Source: Halobacterium zhouii | GTDB lineage: Archaea > Halobacteriota > Halobacteria > Halobacteriales > Halobacteriaceae | Direction: 5' to 3' | Length of the DNA: 64,000 nucleotides | NCBI RefSeq assembly: GCF_021249405.1 | Contig: NZ_CP089594.1 | Coordinates: 124,001-188,000 of the forward strand | Shown here: positions 57,718 through 64,000 of the stretch, piece by piece | Position numbering within the stretch: the stretch's first letter is position 1 | Layout of the letters: each line of letters starts with the position of its first letter | Translations under genes and position numbers: made by a program | The notes under the pieces: generated by a model | What the model was told of the DNA's origin: nothing | Database searches by the model: none | What the model saw: only the letters and a program-made list of their open reading frames with translations

Positions 57718-59532
57718 ATGAGCTATCGCAGCCACGCCCAACGGCCACGCGAGACAAGCGACCGGAACCAGACGGTCGGAACGGCGGTACTCCTCGTCGG
57801 GTTCCTCGCGGCGCTCGCAGCCATCGTCATCGCCCACCAGTCGCCCGCCAACGCGTACGAGTTGTCGCTGTACACCGGCACGCCGACCGCGTTCTGGGGT
57901 GCCGTCGCGGTCGCGTTCGCGTGCTCGCTGGCGGTGAGTTTCTTCCCGCCGACGCCCGCCCACCGGCTCGCCGGCCTGCTCCTCGGCGGCGAAGCGTTCG
58001 TCGCCGTCGCCGGGATTCCGCTGCTCCGGGACTACGCCTTCCTCGGCGCCGGCGACCCGCTGACCCACCTCGGCTGGACGAAGACCATCGTCGCCGGTGA
58101 CCTCGCGCTGACCGACCTCATCTACCCCGGCACGCACACCGTCGCCATCTTCATCTCCCAGCTCTTCGGGCTCGGACTCCGGCAGTCGATGCTGCTGGCG
58201 ACGGGCGTGTTCGTGCTCGCATTCGTCGTCTTCGTTCCGGTCGTCGTCTACGCCGCCACGGGCGACCGCGGCGTCGCCACCGTCGGCGCGTTCTCCGCCA
58301 TGATGTTGCTCCCCATCAACAACATCAGCGCGCACCTCACGGTGTTCCCGAGCACGCTCGCCGTGTTCTTCCTCCCGCTCGTGCTCGTGTTGCTCGTCGT
58401 CTACCTCGCGGAGACCGACGCGTCCAGTCGGGTGACGCCCGTCGGCGCGCTGCTCGCGCTGGCGACGTTCAGCCTCGTTCTCGTTCACCCCCAGCAGGCC
58501 ACGAACCTTCTGGTCGTGTACGCCACGGTCGTCGGCGTGCTCCTGGTCAAGCGCCGGTACGGGGATGACGTGCAGGCCCGCGTGCCGGTCGGCCAGTTCG
58601 CGTTCCTCGGGACCATACTTTTCGCCTGGGGGCTCTCCCACGAGCGCATCACGAACGCCGTCGGCGCGTACTCCGGCCGGGTGGTGGGCGTGTTCGCCGG
58701 GGCCTCCGGAGACGGCGGCGCGCTCGCCCACCAGACCAGTTCGCTGGCCGCCATCGGCGTCTCGCCGGTAGAGATCGGGGCGAAACTGTTCGCCGTGAGT
58801 TTCGTCTACCTCGCGGTGACCGGCGTCGTGCTGGTCGCGGCCGCGCGACGGCGGACCGGCGACAGCGACGACCGCGTAGCGACACTTCCCCTGCTCGGGG
58901 TGACGATGTTCCCACTGGGCGTCATCATGGTGCTGTACGTGCTCGGCGGCATCGGCACCATCTACTTCCGGCATCTCGCGTTCATCATGGTCGTCGCCAC
59001 GGTCGTCGGCGCCGTCGGCGTCGGCCGTGTGTTCGGCCGCCTCCAGGGGGCTGGGACCGCTCGGCGCGTCGGAAGCCTGCTCGTGATCGTCGCCCTCGCG
59101 GTCATGCTGTGTCTCTCGCTCGCGACCGCGTTCTCCTCGCCGTTCATCCACAAGACCAGCGGGCACGTCACGCAGGCCCAGTTTAGCGGCCACGAGACCG
59201 CGTTCACCCACGAGAGCGAGGACATCGGCTACGTCGGCATCAGGACCGGTCCCGCCCGCTTCAGGGACGCCGTCGCGGGCGTGCTCGAACCCGACCCGTG
59301 GAACCCAGCGGGGCAGCACAGCGTTCCGTTCGGCGCGCTCGACCGGAACCTCGCAGGTCTCTACGACACTCCGCGGTACCTCGTCGTCACCGACGCCGAC
59401 GTGCAACGTGAGGTGATAGCCTTCGAGGAGTACCGCTACTCCAGGGCCGGATTCCGCTCGCTCGACGCACAGGAGAACGTCAACCGGGTGATCACGAACG
59501 GCGACTTCCGGCTGTACTATGTCGGCGAATGA
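57718..59532 (+). CDS. Large polytopic membrane protein of the glycan locus
   Basis: After a short cytoplasmic start, about thirteen membrane segments cover residues 20-480 and a C-terminal soluble region of 120 residues follows (HETAFTHESEDIGYVGIRTG onward). Segments and the long external loop with GDPLTHLGWTKTIVAGDLAL are in the style of membrane glycosyltransferases and oligosaccharide polymerases, but no DD/DE catalytic motif is certain. The frame opens upstream to 57625; I chose the ATG at 57718. Its 3' end overlaps the flippase start by 14 bases. Confidence 0.65.
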   Translation: MSYRSHAQRPRETSDRNQTVGTAVLLVGFLAALAAIVIAHQSPANAYELSLYTGTPTAFWGAVAVAFACSLAVSFFPPTPAHRLAGLLLGGEAFVAVAGIPLLRDYAFLGAGDPLTHLGWTKTIVAGDLALTDLIYPGTHTVAIFISQLFGLGLRQSMLLATGVFVLAFVVFVPVVVYAATGDRGVATVGAFSAMMLLPINNISAHLTVFPSTLAVFFLPLVLVLLVVYLAETDASSRVTPVGALLALATFSLVLVHPQQATNLLVVYATVVGVLLVKRRYGDDVQARVPVGQFAFLGTILFAWGLSHERITNAVGAYSGRVVGVFAGASGDGGALAHQTSSLAAIGVSPVEIGAKLFAVSFVYLAVTGVVLVAAARRRTGDSDDRVATLPLLGVTMFPLGVIMVLYVLGGIGTIYFRHLAFIMVVATVVGAVGVGRVFGRLQGAGTARRVGSLLVIVALAVMLCLSLATAFSSPFIHKTSGHVTQAQFSGHETAFTHESEDIGYVGIRTGPARFRDAVAGVLEPDPWNPAGQHSVPFGALDRNLAGLYDTPRYLVVTDADVQREVIAFEEYRYSRAGFRSLDAQENVNRVITNGDFRLYYVGE

Positions 59533-61006
59533 CGGCGTGACGGAGCGGAGCAGGCTGCTTCGGGGCGTTCGCGCGATGCTCGCCGCGGACGCAGTGCGGC
59601 TGGTCTTCCGGACCGCCGTCATCGTGTTGCTGTCGCGGTACCTGTTGACCCCCAGCAGCTACGGTCTGCTGTTCCTGGCGATGTCGATTCTCGGGGTCTC
59701 GTTCCTGTTCAGCGTGTTCGGCCTGCCGAAGGCCACGGCGCGCTACGTCACCGAGTACGTCGAGACCAGCCCCGACCAGGTCACGCACGTCGTCCGGTTC
59801 GGACTGACGACCGTGCTCGCGTCGGTCACGGTCGTCTGCGTCGCGCTGGTCGCGCTCCGGGGGCAGATCGCGGGCGTGTTCGGCGAACCGGAACTCGCAC
59901 CGCTGCTGCTGGTCGGCGCCGGCTTCCTCGCCGCGCGGTCCGTAGAGAAGTACCTCCACGCGGTGTTCCAGGCGTTCAACGCCGTCCAGTACAGCGGCCT
60001 CGTGAAGAGCGTCGACAGCGTCGCACAGGTCGCGTTCATCCTCGCGTTCGTCCTGCTCGGGTTCGGCACCGTCGGCGCCATGGCCGGCTTCGTCGTCGCC
60101 GCTGTGATCGGTGCGGTCGTCGGTCTCGTGGTGCTCGTCCGGGGTTACTACCGGGAGCACGACCCCGCACCCGAGATGGAAGATGGGCTGAAGTCCCGGA
60201 TTCTCCGGTACAGCGTCCCGCTGACGGCGGGGAGCGCTGCGAACGCGCTCGACCAGCGGGTCGACATCATCCTCGTCGGATACCTCCTGAACCCCGCCGC
60301 GGCGGGCTACTACACGCTCGCCAAGCAGATATCCGAGTCCGTGAGCACGCCCGCGACGTCGCTCGGGTTCACAGTCTCCCCGCAGCTCGGGACGTACAAG
60401 GCGAGTGACGACCTCTCGCTCGCGGGCGACCTCTACGAGACGGCGTTCGTCCACGTCGTCGCCGTCTACGTGCCGGCGGCGGCGGGCATGATACTGGTCG
60501 CTCGGCCCGCCATCGCGGCGGTCTTCGGGGACGCGTACCTCGGCGCGGTCCCCGCGGTGCAGGTGTTCGGCGTGTACACGCTGTTGCTCGCGCTCGACCA
60601 GATCACGAACGACGGCCTCGACTACCTCGGACGCGCCCGGGTCCGGGCCGTCACGAAGGGCGTCACGTCAGTCGCGAACGTCGCGCTCAACCTCGCGCTC
60701 ATCCCCGTGTACGGCGTCGTCGGCGCGACCGTGGCGACGGTGCTGACGTACAGCGTGCTGGTGGCCGTCGAACTCTACGTGGTGTCGTCCGTGCTGCCGC
60801 TCCCGGTCCGAGGCCTCGCGCGCACTGTCGGGGTCGTGTTCGCCATCACCGTCGGAATGTCGGCTGTCGTGGTGGCGTTGCTGCCGTACGTCTCGGGGTT
60901 GCCGTCGCTGCTCGGCGTCGTCGGCGTGGCGGTGGGTCTGTGGGCGTTGCTCACCGGCGCGAGCGGCCTCCTCGACTTCGACCGCGTGTGGAGGGTGATA
61001 GCCTGA
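59519..61006 (+). CDS. Polysaccharide flippase (Wzx/MATE-like)
   Basis: The 495-residue protein has about 14 membrane segments with family stretches AADAVRLVFRTAVIVLLSRYLLTP, SYGLLFLAMSILG, YSVPLTAGSAANALDQRVDI and VGYLLNPAAAGYYTLAKQI. Such proteins move lipid-linked sugars to the outer face. The ATG at 59519 lies inside the end of the preceding gene (overlap of 14 bases), so both are translated from one message. It is the last gene of the glycan locus on this strand. Confidence 0.9.
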   Translation: MSANDGVTERSRLLRGVRAMLAADAVRLVFRTAVIVLLSRYLLTPSSYGLLFLAMSILGVSFLFSVFGLPKATARYVTEYVETSPDQVTHVVRFGLTTVLASVTVVCVALVALRGQIAGVFGEPELAPLLLVGAGFLAARSVEKYLHAVFQAFNAVQYSGLVKSVDSVAQVAFILAFVLLGFGTVGAMAGFVVAAVIGAVVGLVVLVRGYYREHDPAPEMEDGLKSRILRYSVPLTAGSAANALDQRVDIILVGYLLNPAAAGYYTLAKQISESVSTPATSLGFTVSPQLGTYKASDDLSLAGDLYETAFVHVVAVYVPAAAGMILVARPAIAAVFGDAYLGAVPAVQVFGVYTLLLALDQITNDGLDYLGRARVRAVTKGVTSVANVALNLALIPVYGVVGATVATVLTYSVLVAVELYVVSSVLPLPVRGLARTVGVVFAITVGMSAVVVALLPYVSGLPSLLGVVGVAVGLWALLTGASGLLDFDRVWRVIA

Positions 61007-61062
61007 GAACAGGCCGGAAACGGCAGTCGACGAGCGGGTCTACGAGACCCGGTAAGCGGTCG

Positions 61063-61644
61063 TTACCCAGGGAGTGCGATGTTGATGGCGCCGACCACCA
61101 GGCCGACGAGCCCGGTCCGGATGCCCGCCACCACCCAGTTCTGGTCAGAGATGTTGCCCATGTACGCGCCGAAGACGAACAGGAGCGCAACGCCGATGAG
61201 GACGCCCGCGACCGTCGCCCAGAGCAGCGTGAGCACCGACCCCACCAGGAAGTACGGGAGCACCGGCAGCAGCATGCCGAGCGTCGGGCCGAGGCCGCTC
61301 ATGAAGGAGTTGACCTTCCTGGCTCTGGTCTTCCGGTTGTGGAGTTCGGTCTCCTCGAGGTCCGCGAGGAGTTTGTCCTCGACGCGCCGGAGCTCCGCGA
61401 GCTTCTCGGCGCGCTCGATCTCCCAGACGCTCCAGACGCCGGACGCCGCGAGCCCGACGGTCCCGCCGGCGACGACGCGAACGATCTCCATGGCCGACTG
61501 ATTCCCGCCGAGGAACGACCCGACGATGATGCCGATGCAGGTGAGCGTGCCGTCGAACCCGTTCGAGATGAAGTACCGGCGGGAGATCGAGCGCACGTCC
61601 TCGTCCTGGAGGGTCTCCCGAAGAGAGGCGAATCTGGATGACAC
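61063..61644 (-). CDS. VIT1/CCC1-like membrane protein
   Basis: The 193-residue protein has four to five membrane segments, beginning with ISNGFDGTLTCIGIIVGSFLGG, close to the DG-x-x-T/S start of VIT/CCC1 iron and manganese transporters. A charged helix (KLAELRRVEDKLLADLEETE) is in the usual metal-binding position but with fewer Glu pairs. It is probably a divalent-metal transporter. The start is a GTG at 61644, placed 5 bases after the DUF211 stop, so the two genes are coupled. Confidence 0.75.
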   Translation of the reverse strand: MSSRFASLRETLQDEDVRSISRRYFISNGFDGTLTCIGIIVGSFLGGNQSAMEIVRVVAGGTVGLAASGVWSVWEIERAEKLAELRRVEDKLLADLEETELHNRKTRARKVNSFMSGLGPTLGMLLPVLPYFLVGSVLTLLWATVAGVLIGVALLFVFGAYMGNISDQNWVVAGIRTGLVGLVVGAINIALPG

Positions 61645-61649
61645 GGGAC

Positions 61650-61937
61650 TCAGTCCTGGTGTGTCGGGCTCTCTTCGACGAGACGGTCGCCGCAGGCGAC
61701 CTCGTCGACGGAGTGGATGGTTCCACCGAGGTCCTCGATGGTCCCCTCGACGGTGTCGGCGTCGACGTCGTCGCCCTCGATGGTGAGCTTGAGGTTCTGG
61801 ACCTTCTTGTCGGATTCGATAAGTGTCGCGTTCACTCCGTCCGCGCCGTCGGTCTTCGCGAGTCGTCTCGCGAACTCGCCGGTCTCGATCTCGTTTGGCT
61901 TCATGATGTCGAGAACGAGCCGCTTGATGGTGCTCAT
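61650..61937 (-). CDS. DUF211 protein
   Basis: The 95-residue protein MSTIKRLVLDIMKPN and following residues matches DUF211, a small ferredoxin-like fold that forms oligomers in archaea. It is co-encoded with the VIT1/CCC1-like gene, with 5 bases between. The pairing is common in archaea and suggests a regulatory or sensing role for the transporter, with unknown ligand. Cytoplasmic. Start ATG at 61937. Confidence 0.85.
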   Translation of the reverse strand: MSTIKRLVLDIMKPNEIETGEFARRLAKTDGADGVNATLIESDKKVQNLKLTIEGDDVDADTVEGTIEDLGGTIHSVDEVACGDRLVEESPTHQD

Positions 61938-62057
61938 CGTGTCCCGAGTTGTTCCAGACGCCCCTTATTCGTTTGCGTGTCGGCGAACGAACGAGCAACG
62001 ACCGGTTCCGCCCGACCAGACACCTGGCTGCGCGGTCTAGTTGCTCGACAGACCCGA

Positions 62058-63167
62058 CTACGCGGTCCGGTTACGCGGCACGTCGAGTGAGAAGTAGACC
62101 GAGCGGTACGCGTCACCGGTTCCCGCGTCCGCCGGAGGCGTGCCGCGGTAGAGCAGGTAGGCGACCCGGAGGTCCGACCCCGCGAGTTCCGGACGGACGG
62201 TCTGCGTGGTCTGCCACTTTTCGCCGGGCGCGAGTGCGTGCGTCGAGCGGTTCAGCCTGACCGACTCGAGGACGGTCACGTTGCCGTTGGCGCGCTCGAC
62301 GCGCTGGATCTCCCCGACGAGTGTGTAGTTCACGCGCCGGTTCTCGTGGTTCTCGACCACCACCACGACGCTCCCGGTCTCGTTCGGAGTGAGCGTCGTC
62401 GGGTAGCCCGCGGTGACGAGTTCGCCGGTCTCGTTCTCCGTGTACAGCCCGACGGTGGTGTACGCGTCGCCGCCAGCGGGCGCGACGAGCGCGTACGCGA
62501 GACTGGTGGTCGTGAGGAGCGCGACGGCGACGAGCACGACCGCGCTCGTCGTCTGCATGCGTGAACCGCTGAACATCCCCACCAGGCCCGACAGCGACCC
62601 CGTCGCGGAGACGGCGAACCGCTCGCCCTCGGGGATGCGGAGTCGGCGCGCGGCGGCGGCGGCGACGCCGACGAACAGCGCCGCGGTCGTGGCGCTGACC
62701 ACCGTCGCGGGTTCCCACCCCAGGTCGAGCACCGAGAGCGCGATTCCGAACGGCGGGAGCAACGCGACACTGACGCCGAACGCGAGCAGGACGCGCTCAC
62801 CGGGGCGGAGCGCTCCCTCCGAGACTGCCGCGAACAGGCGGTTGTCGGCGACCCGTCGCGCGGGCGCGTCCCGGGGGAACAGGCCGGCGAGCAACACGTA
62901 CCCCGGGACGAACAGCAGGAGCGGGAACCCCACCATCGCGCGGACGGCCGGCGAGAGCGCGTCGTCGATGAGGACGGCGTCGGCGACGGCGACGTACGCG
63001 ACGACCACGAGGAGGTCTGTGAGCGACGCCGACCATCTCCGGACGGTGCTCGTCCACTGTCCGTGGGCGTGTTCTTCGCTCATCGGCACCTGGCGGGCGT
63101 CGCGAAGCGGAATGGCACTGGTGGACGGTCCGTCGGGGAGGAACGCGAGCGCAACATACAGGCTCAT
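62058..63167 (-). CDS. DUF1616 membrane protein
   Basis: Four membrane segments in the first half (DLLVVVAYVAVADAVLI, LLLFVPGYVLLAGLF, VLLAFGVSVALLPPFGIAL, VVSATTAALFVGVAAAAAR) and one more (AVVLVAVALLTTTSLAYAL) lead to an extracellular beta-sandwich of about 150 residues (TVGLYTENETGELVTAGYP onward). This is DUF1616, common near S-layer or surface-glycan loci in archaea. A TATA-like box on the minus strand (plus strand 63186-63193) lies about 23 bases before the ATG at 63167, so I chose that start; 63083 (MSEEHAHG) is an alternative. Function unknown. Confidence 0.8.
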   Translation of the reverse strand: MSLYVALAFLPDGPSTSAIPLRDARQVPMSEEHAHGQWTSTVRRWSASLTDLLVVVAYVAVADAVLIDDALSPAVRAMVGFPLLLFVPGYVLLAGLFPRDAPARRVADNRLFAAVSEGALRPGERVLLAFGVSVALLPPFGIALSVLDLGWEPATVVSATTAALFVGVAAAAARRLRIPEGERFAVSATGSLSGLVGMFSGSRMQTTSAVVLVAVALLTTTSLAYALVAPAGGDAYTTVGLYTENETGELVTAGYPTTLTPNETGSVVVVVENHENRRVNYTLVGEIQRVERANGNVTVLESVRLNRSTHALAPGEKWQTTQTVRPELAGSDLRVAYLLYRGTPPADAGTGDAYRSVYFSLDVPRNRTA

Positions 63168-63185
63168 CGGTCACTCCGCGAATTG

Positions 63186-63193
63186 TTATACTG
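63186..63193 (-). promoter_or_regulatory. TATA-like box of the DUF1616 gene
   Basis: On the minus strand the sequence reads AGTATAAC and begins about 23-26 bases before the ATG at 63167. This supports the longer start and a leaderless message. Confidence 0.4.
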
Positions 63194-63241
63194 TAATTAC
63201 CCCGTTCGCGCCGGAACGCGGCCGTCGAACGGCCAGTCGGG

Positions 63242-63880
63242 TCAGAGTGTCGTCGAATCGGGTTCGGGACGCAGTGACCCGCCGGTCTGCAGCCAGTAAA
63301 ACCCGAGGACGATGACCGCGGCGAGGAAGAAGGCGGTGATCGCCTGCAGCCAGGTGTGGGCGTTCAGGACGATCCGGTTGGGCACCATCACGACAGGGAT
63401 GGCGAGGAGCGGCCAGAACTTCCGGTCGACGAGAGCCAGGTAGAGCGTCGGGGTGAGCGAGATGATGACGTGGCCGGAGATGTTCCAGAACGGCGAGAGC
63501 ACGACGTAGGGAACCGCCGTGGCGGCGACGGCCACCATCATCCCGGGGACGAGGTGTCCCCAGTCGAAGCGGCGCCAGAGGAGCCACGTCACACCGCTGG
63601 CGATGAAGATACCACCCGCGACGAGCGCGTCCATCAGGAAACTGTTCCCTGCGGTGGACGCTGCCACGCTCGCGCCGGTGTTCACGAAGTACGCCACCGT
63701 AGGGGCGAGTGCGAGCAGGCCTGCACCGAGGAATCCACCGACGCGGTGCCAGAGCGACGATCTGTCCGCGCCCGCTCGCGTCCACTCGTAGTGGACGAGC
63801 AACAGGACGCTCGCGCCGAGCACCGTGATGGGGTGGAAGACGTACGGGTAGTACCCCATCGCCTGTGAGAACGAGCTCAT
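63242..63880 (-). CDS. Six-pass membrane protein, degenerate PAP2-like
   Basis: The 212-residue protein has about six membrane helices. FWNISGHVIISL resembles the SGH motif of PAP2-type lipid phosphatases and PNRIVLNAHTWLQ resembles the S-R-x5-H-x3-D motif, with Arg and His kept but the final Asp replaced by Gln and the first K-x6-R-P motif not found. So it may be an inactive or divergent relative, or a false match. It is near the surface-glycan locus, where lipid carriers are recycled by such enzymes. Start ATG at 63880. Confidence 0.6.
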   Translation of the reverse strand: MSSFSQAMGYYPYVFHPITVLGASVLLLVHYEWTRAGADRSSLWHRVGGFLGAGLLALAPTVAYFVNTGASVAASTAGNSFLMDALVAGGIFIASGVTWLLWRRFDWGHLVPGMMVAVAATAVPYVVLSPFWNISGHVIISLTPTLYLALVDRKFWPLLAIPVVMVPNRIVLNAHTWLQAITAFFLAAVIVLGFYWLQTGGSLRPEPDSTTL

Positions 63881-64000
63881 TGCACGAGGGTACGGCAGCG
63901 AGGCGAAAAACGTCGTTTGCTGGTTACATACCAGAAGGGTACGTACCGACGCGCTACAGCGGCAACGGAACCACAGTCCTCAGAACGACAGTCACTGGAA

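Overview
The window comes from a halophilic archaeon of the class Halobacteria. The signs are high GC, acidic proteins, Tat signals with lipoboxes, a PGF-CTERM tail, halocyanin-type blue copper proteins, an Lrp regulator with a TRASH domain, DUF58/transglutaminase operons, and TATA boxes 24-29 bases ahead of start codons, as expected for leaderless mRNAs. I cannot fix the genus. I see no rRNA, tRNA, CRISPR array or intact transposon. Nearly all coding space is occupied by about 54 genes.

Layout. 1-8.4 kb: end of a membrane protein, a FAD/Rieske oxidoreductase, a cupredoxin-fused PQQ-type sugar dehydrogenase, an NhaC-type antiporter and a hybrid response regulator/histidine kinase. 8.6-12.6 kb: a lone tyrosine recombinase flanked by short inverted repeats, a DUF4177 protein and two convergent paralogous membrane proteins. 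12.8-17.7 kb: a Tat transglutaminase-like protein, an HTTM membrane protein, superoxide dismutase, a Tat lipoprotein and a small Rieske protein. 17.7-19.1 kb: a small accessory patch with a protein made of 14-residue repeats and a hairpin element that recurs at 23.7 kb. 19.1-30.6 kb: a metal-handling region with a zinc-ribbon membrane protein, DUF4396, a permease with an inserted YHS domain, a heavy-metal P-type ATPase, a CDF exporter, a FAD protein behind a DtxR-like box, MsrA and an Lrp-TRASH regulator. 30.6-31.3 kb: an unusual AT-richer non-coding stretch filled with CTGRCCA motifs. 31.3-37.6 kb: a tightly overlapping operon of transglutaminase/DUF4129, a small membrane protein, DUF58 and a polytopic membrane protein. 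Its usual MoxR partner lies apart at 46.1-47.1 kb.

37.7-47.1 kb: a Fic protein, a second HTTM protein that shares long near-identical blocks with the first, halocyanin, a sulfite-oxidase-family enzyme, an AAA ATPase with a DUF234-type nuclease-like tail behind an elaborate palindromic promoter, an FKBP isomerase, a glutaredoxin-like protein, a lipoprotein and MoxR. 47.3-61.0 kb: a surface-glycan locus with a PP-loop enzyme, an ATP-grasp ligase, GT2 and GT4 glycosyltransferases, a DUF354 protein, two Tat-exported beta-helix proteins, a large membrane protein and a flippase. 61.0-64.0 kb: a VIT/CCC1-like membrane protein paired with DUF211, a DUF1616 membrane protein and a degenerate PAP2-like membrane protein.

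How the genes fit together. Several enzymes are built for copper redox chemistry outside the cell (cupredoxin dehydrogenase, halocyanin, molybdenum oxidoreductase), and a copper/zinc efflux and sensing set sits nearby. The glycan locus combines cytoplasmic sugar-activating or amidating enzymes, a flippase and exported beta-helix proteins, and is the best candidate for an undescribed pathway. The best candidates for undescribed DNA signals are the CTGRCCA array, the two-copy double-hairpin element and the mosaic HTTM paralogues.
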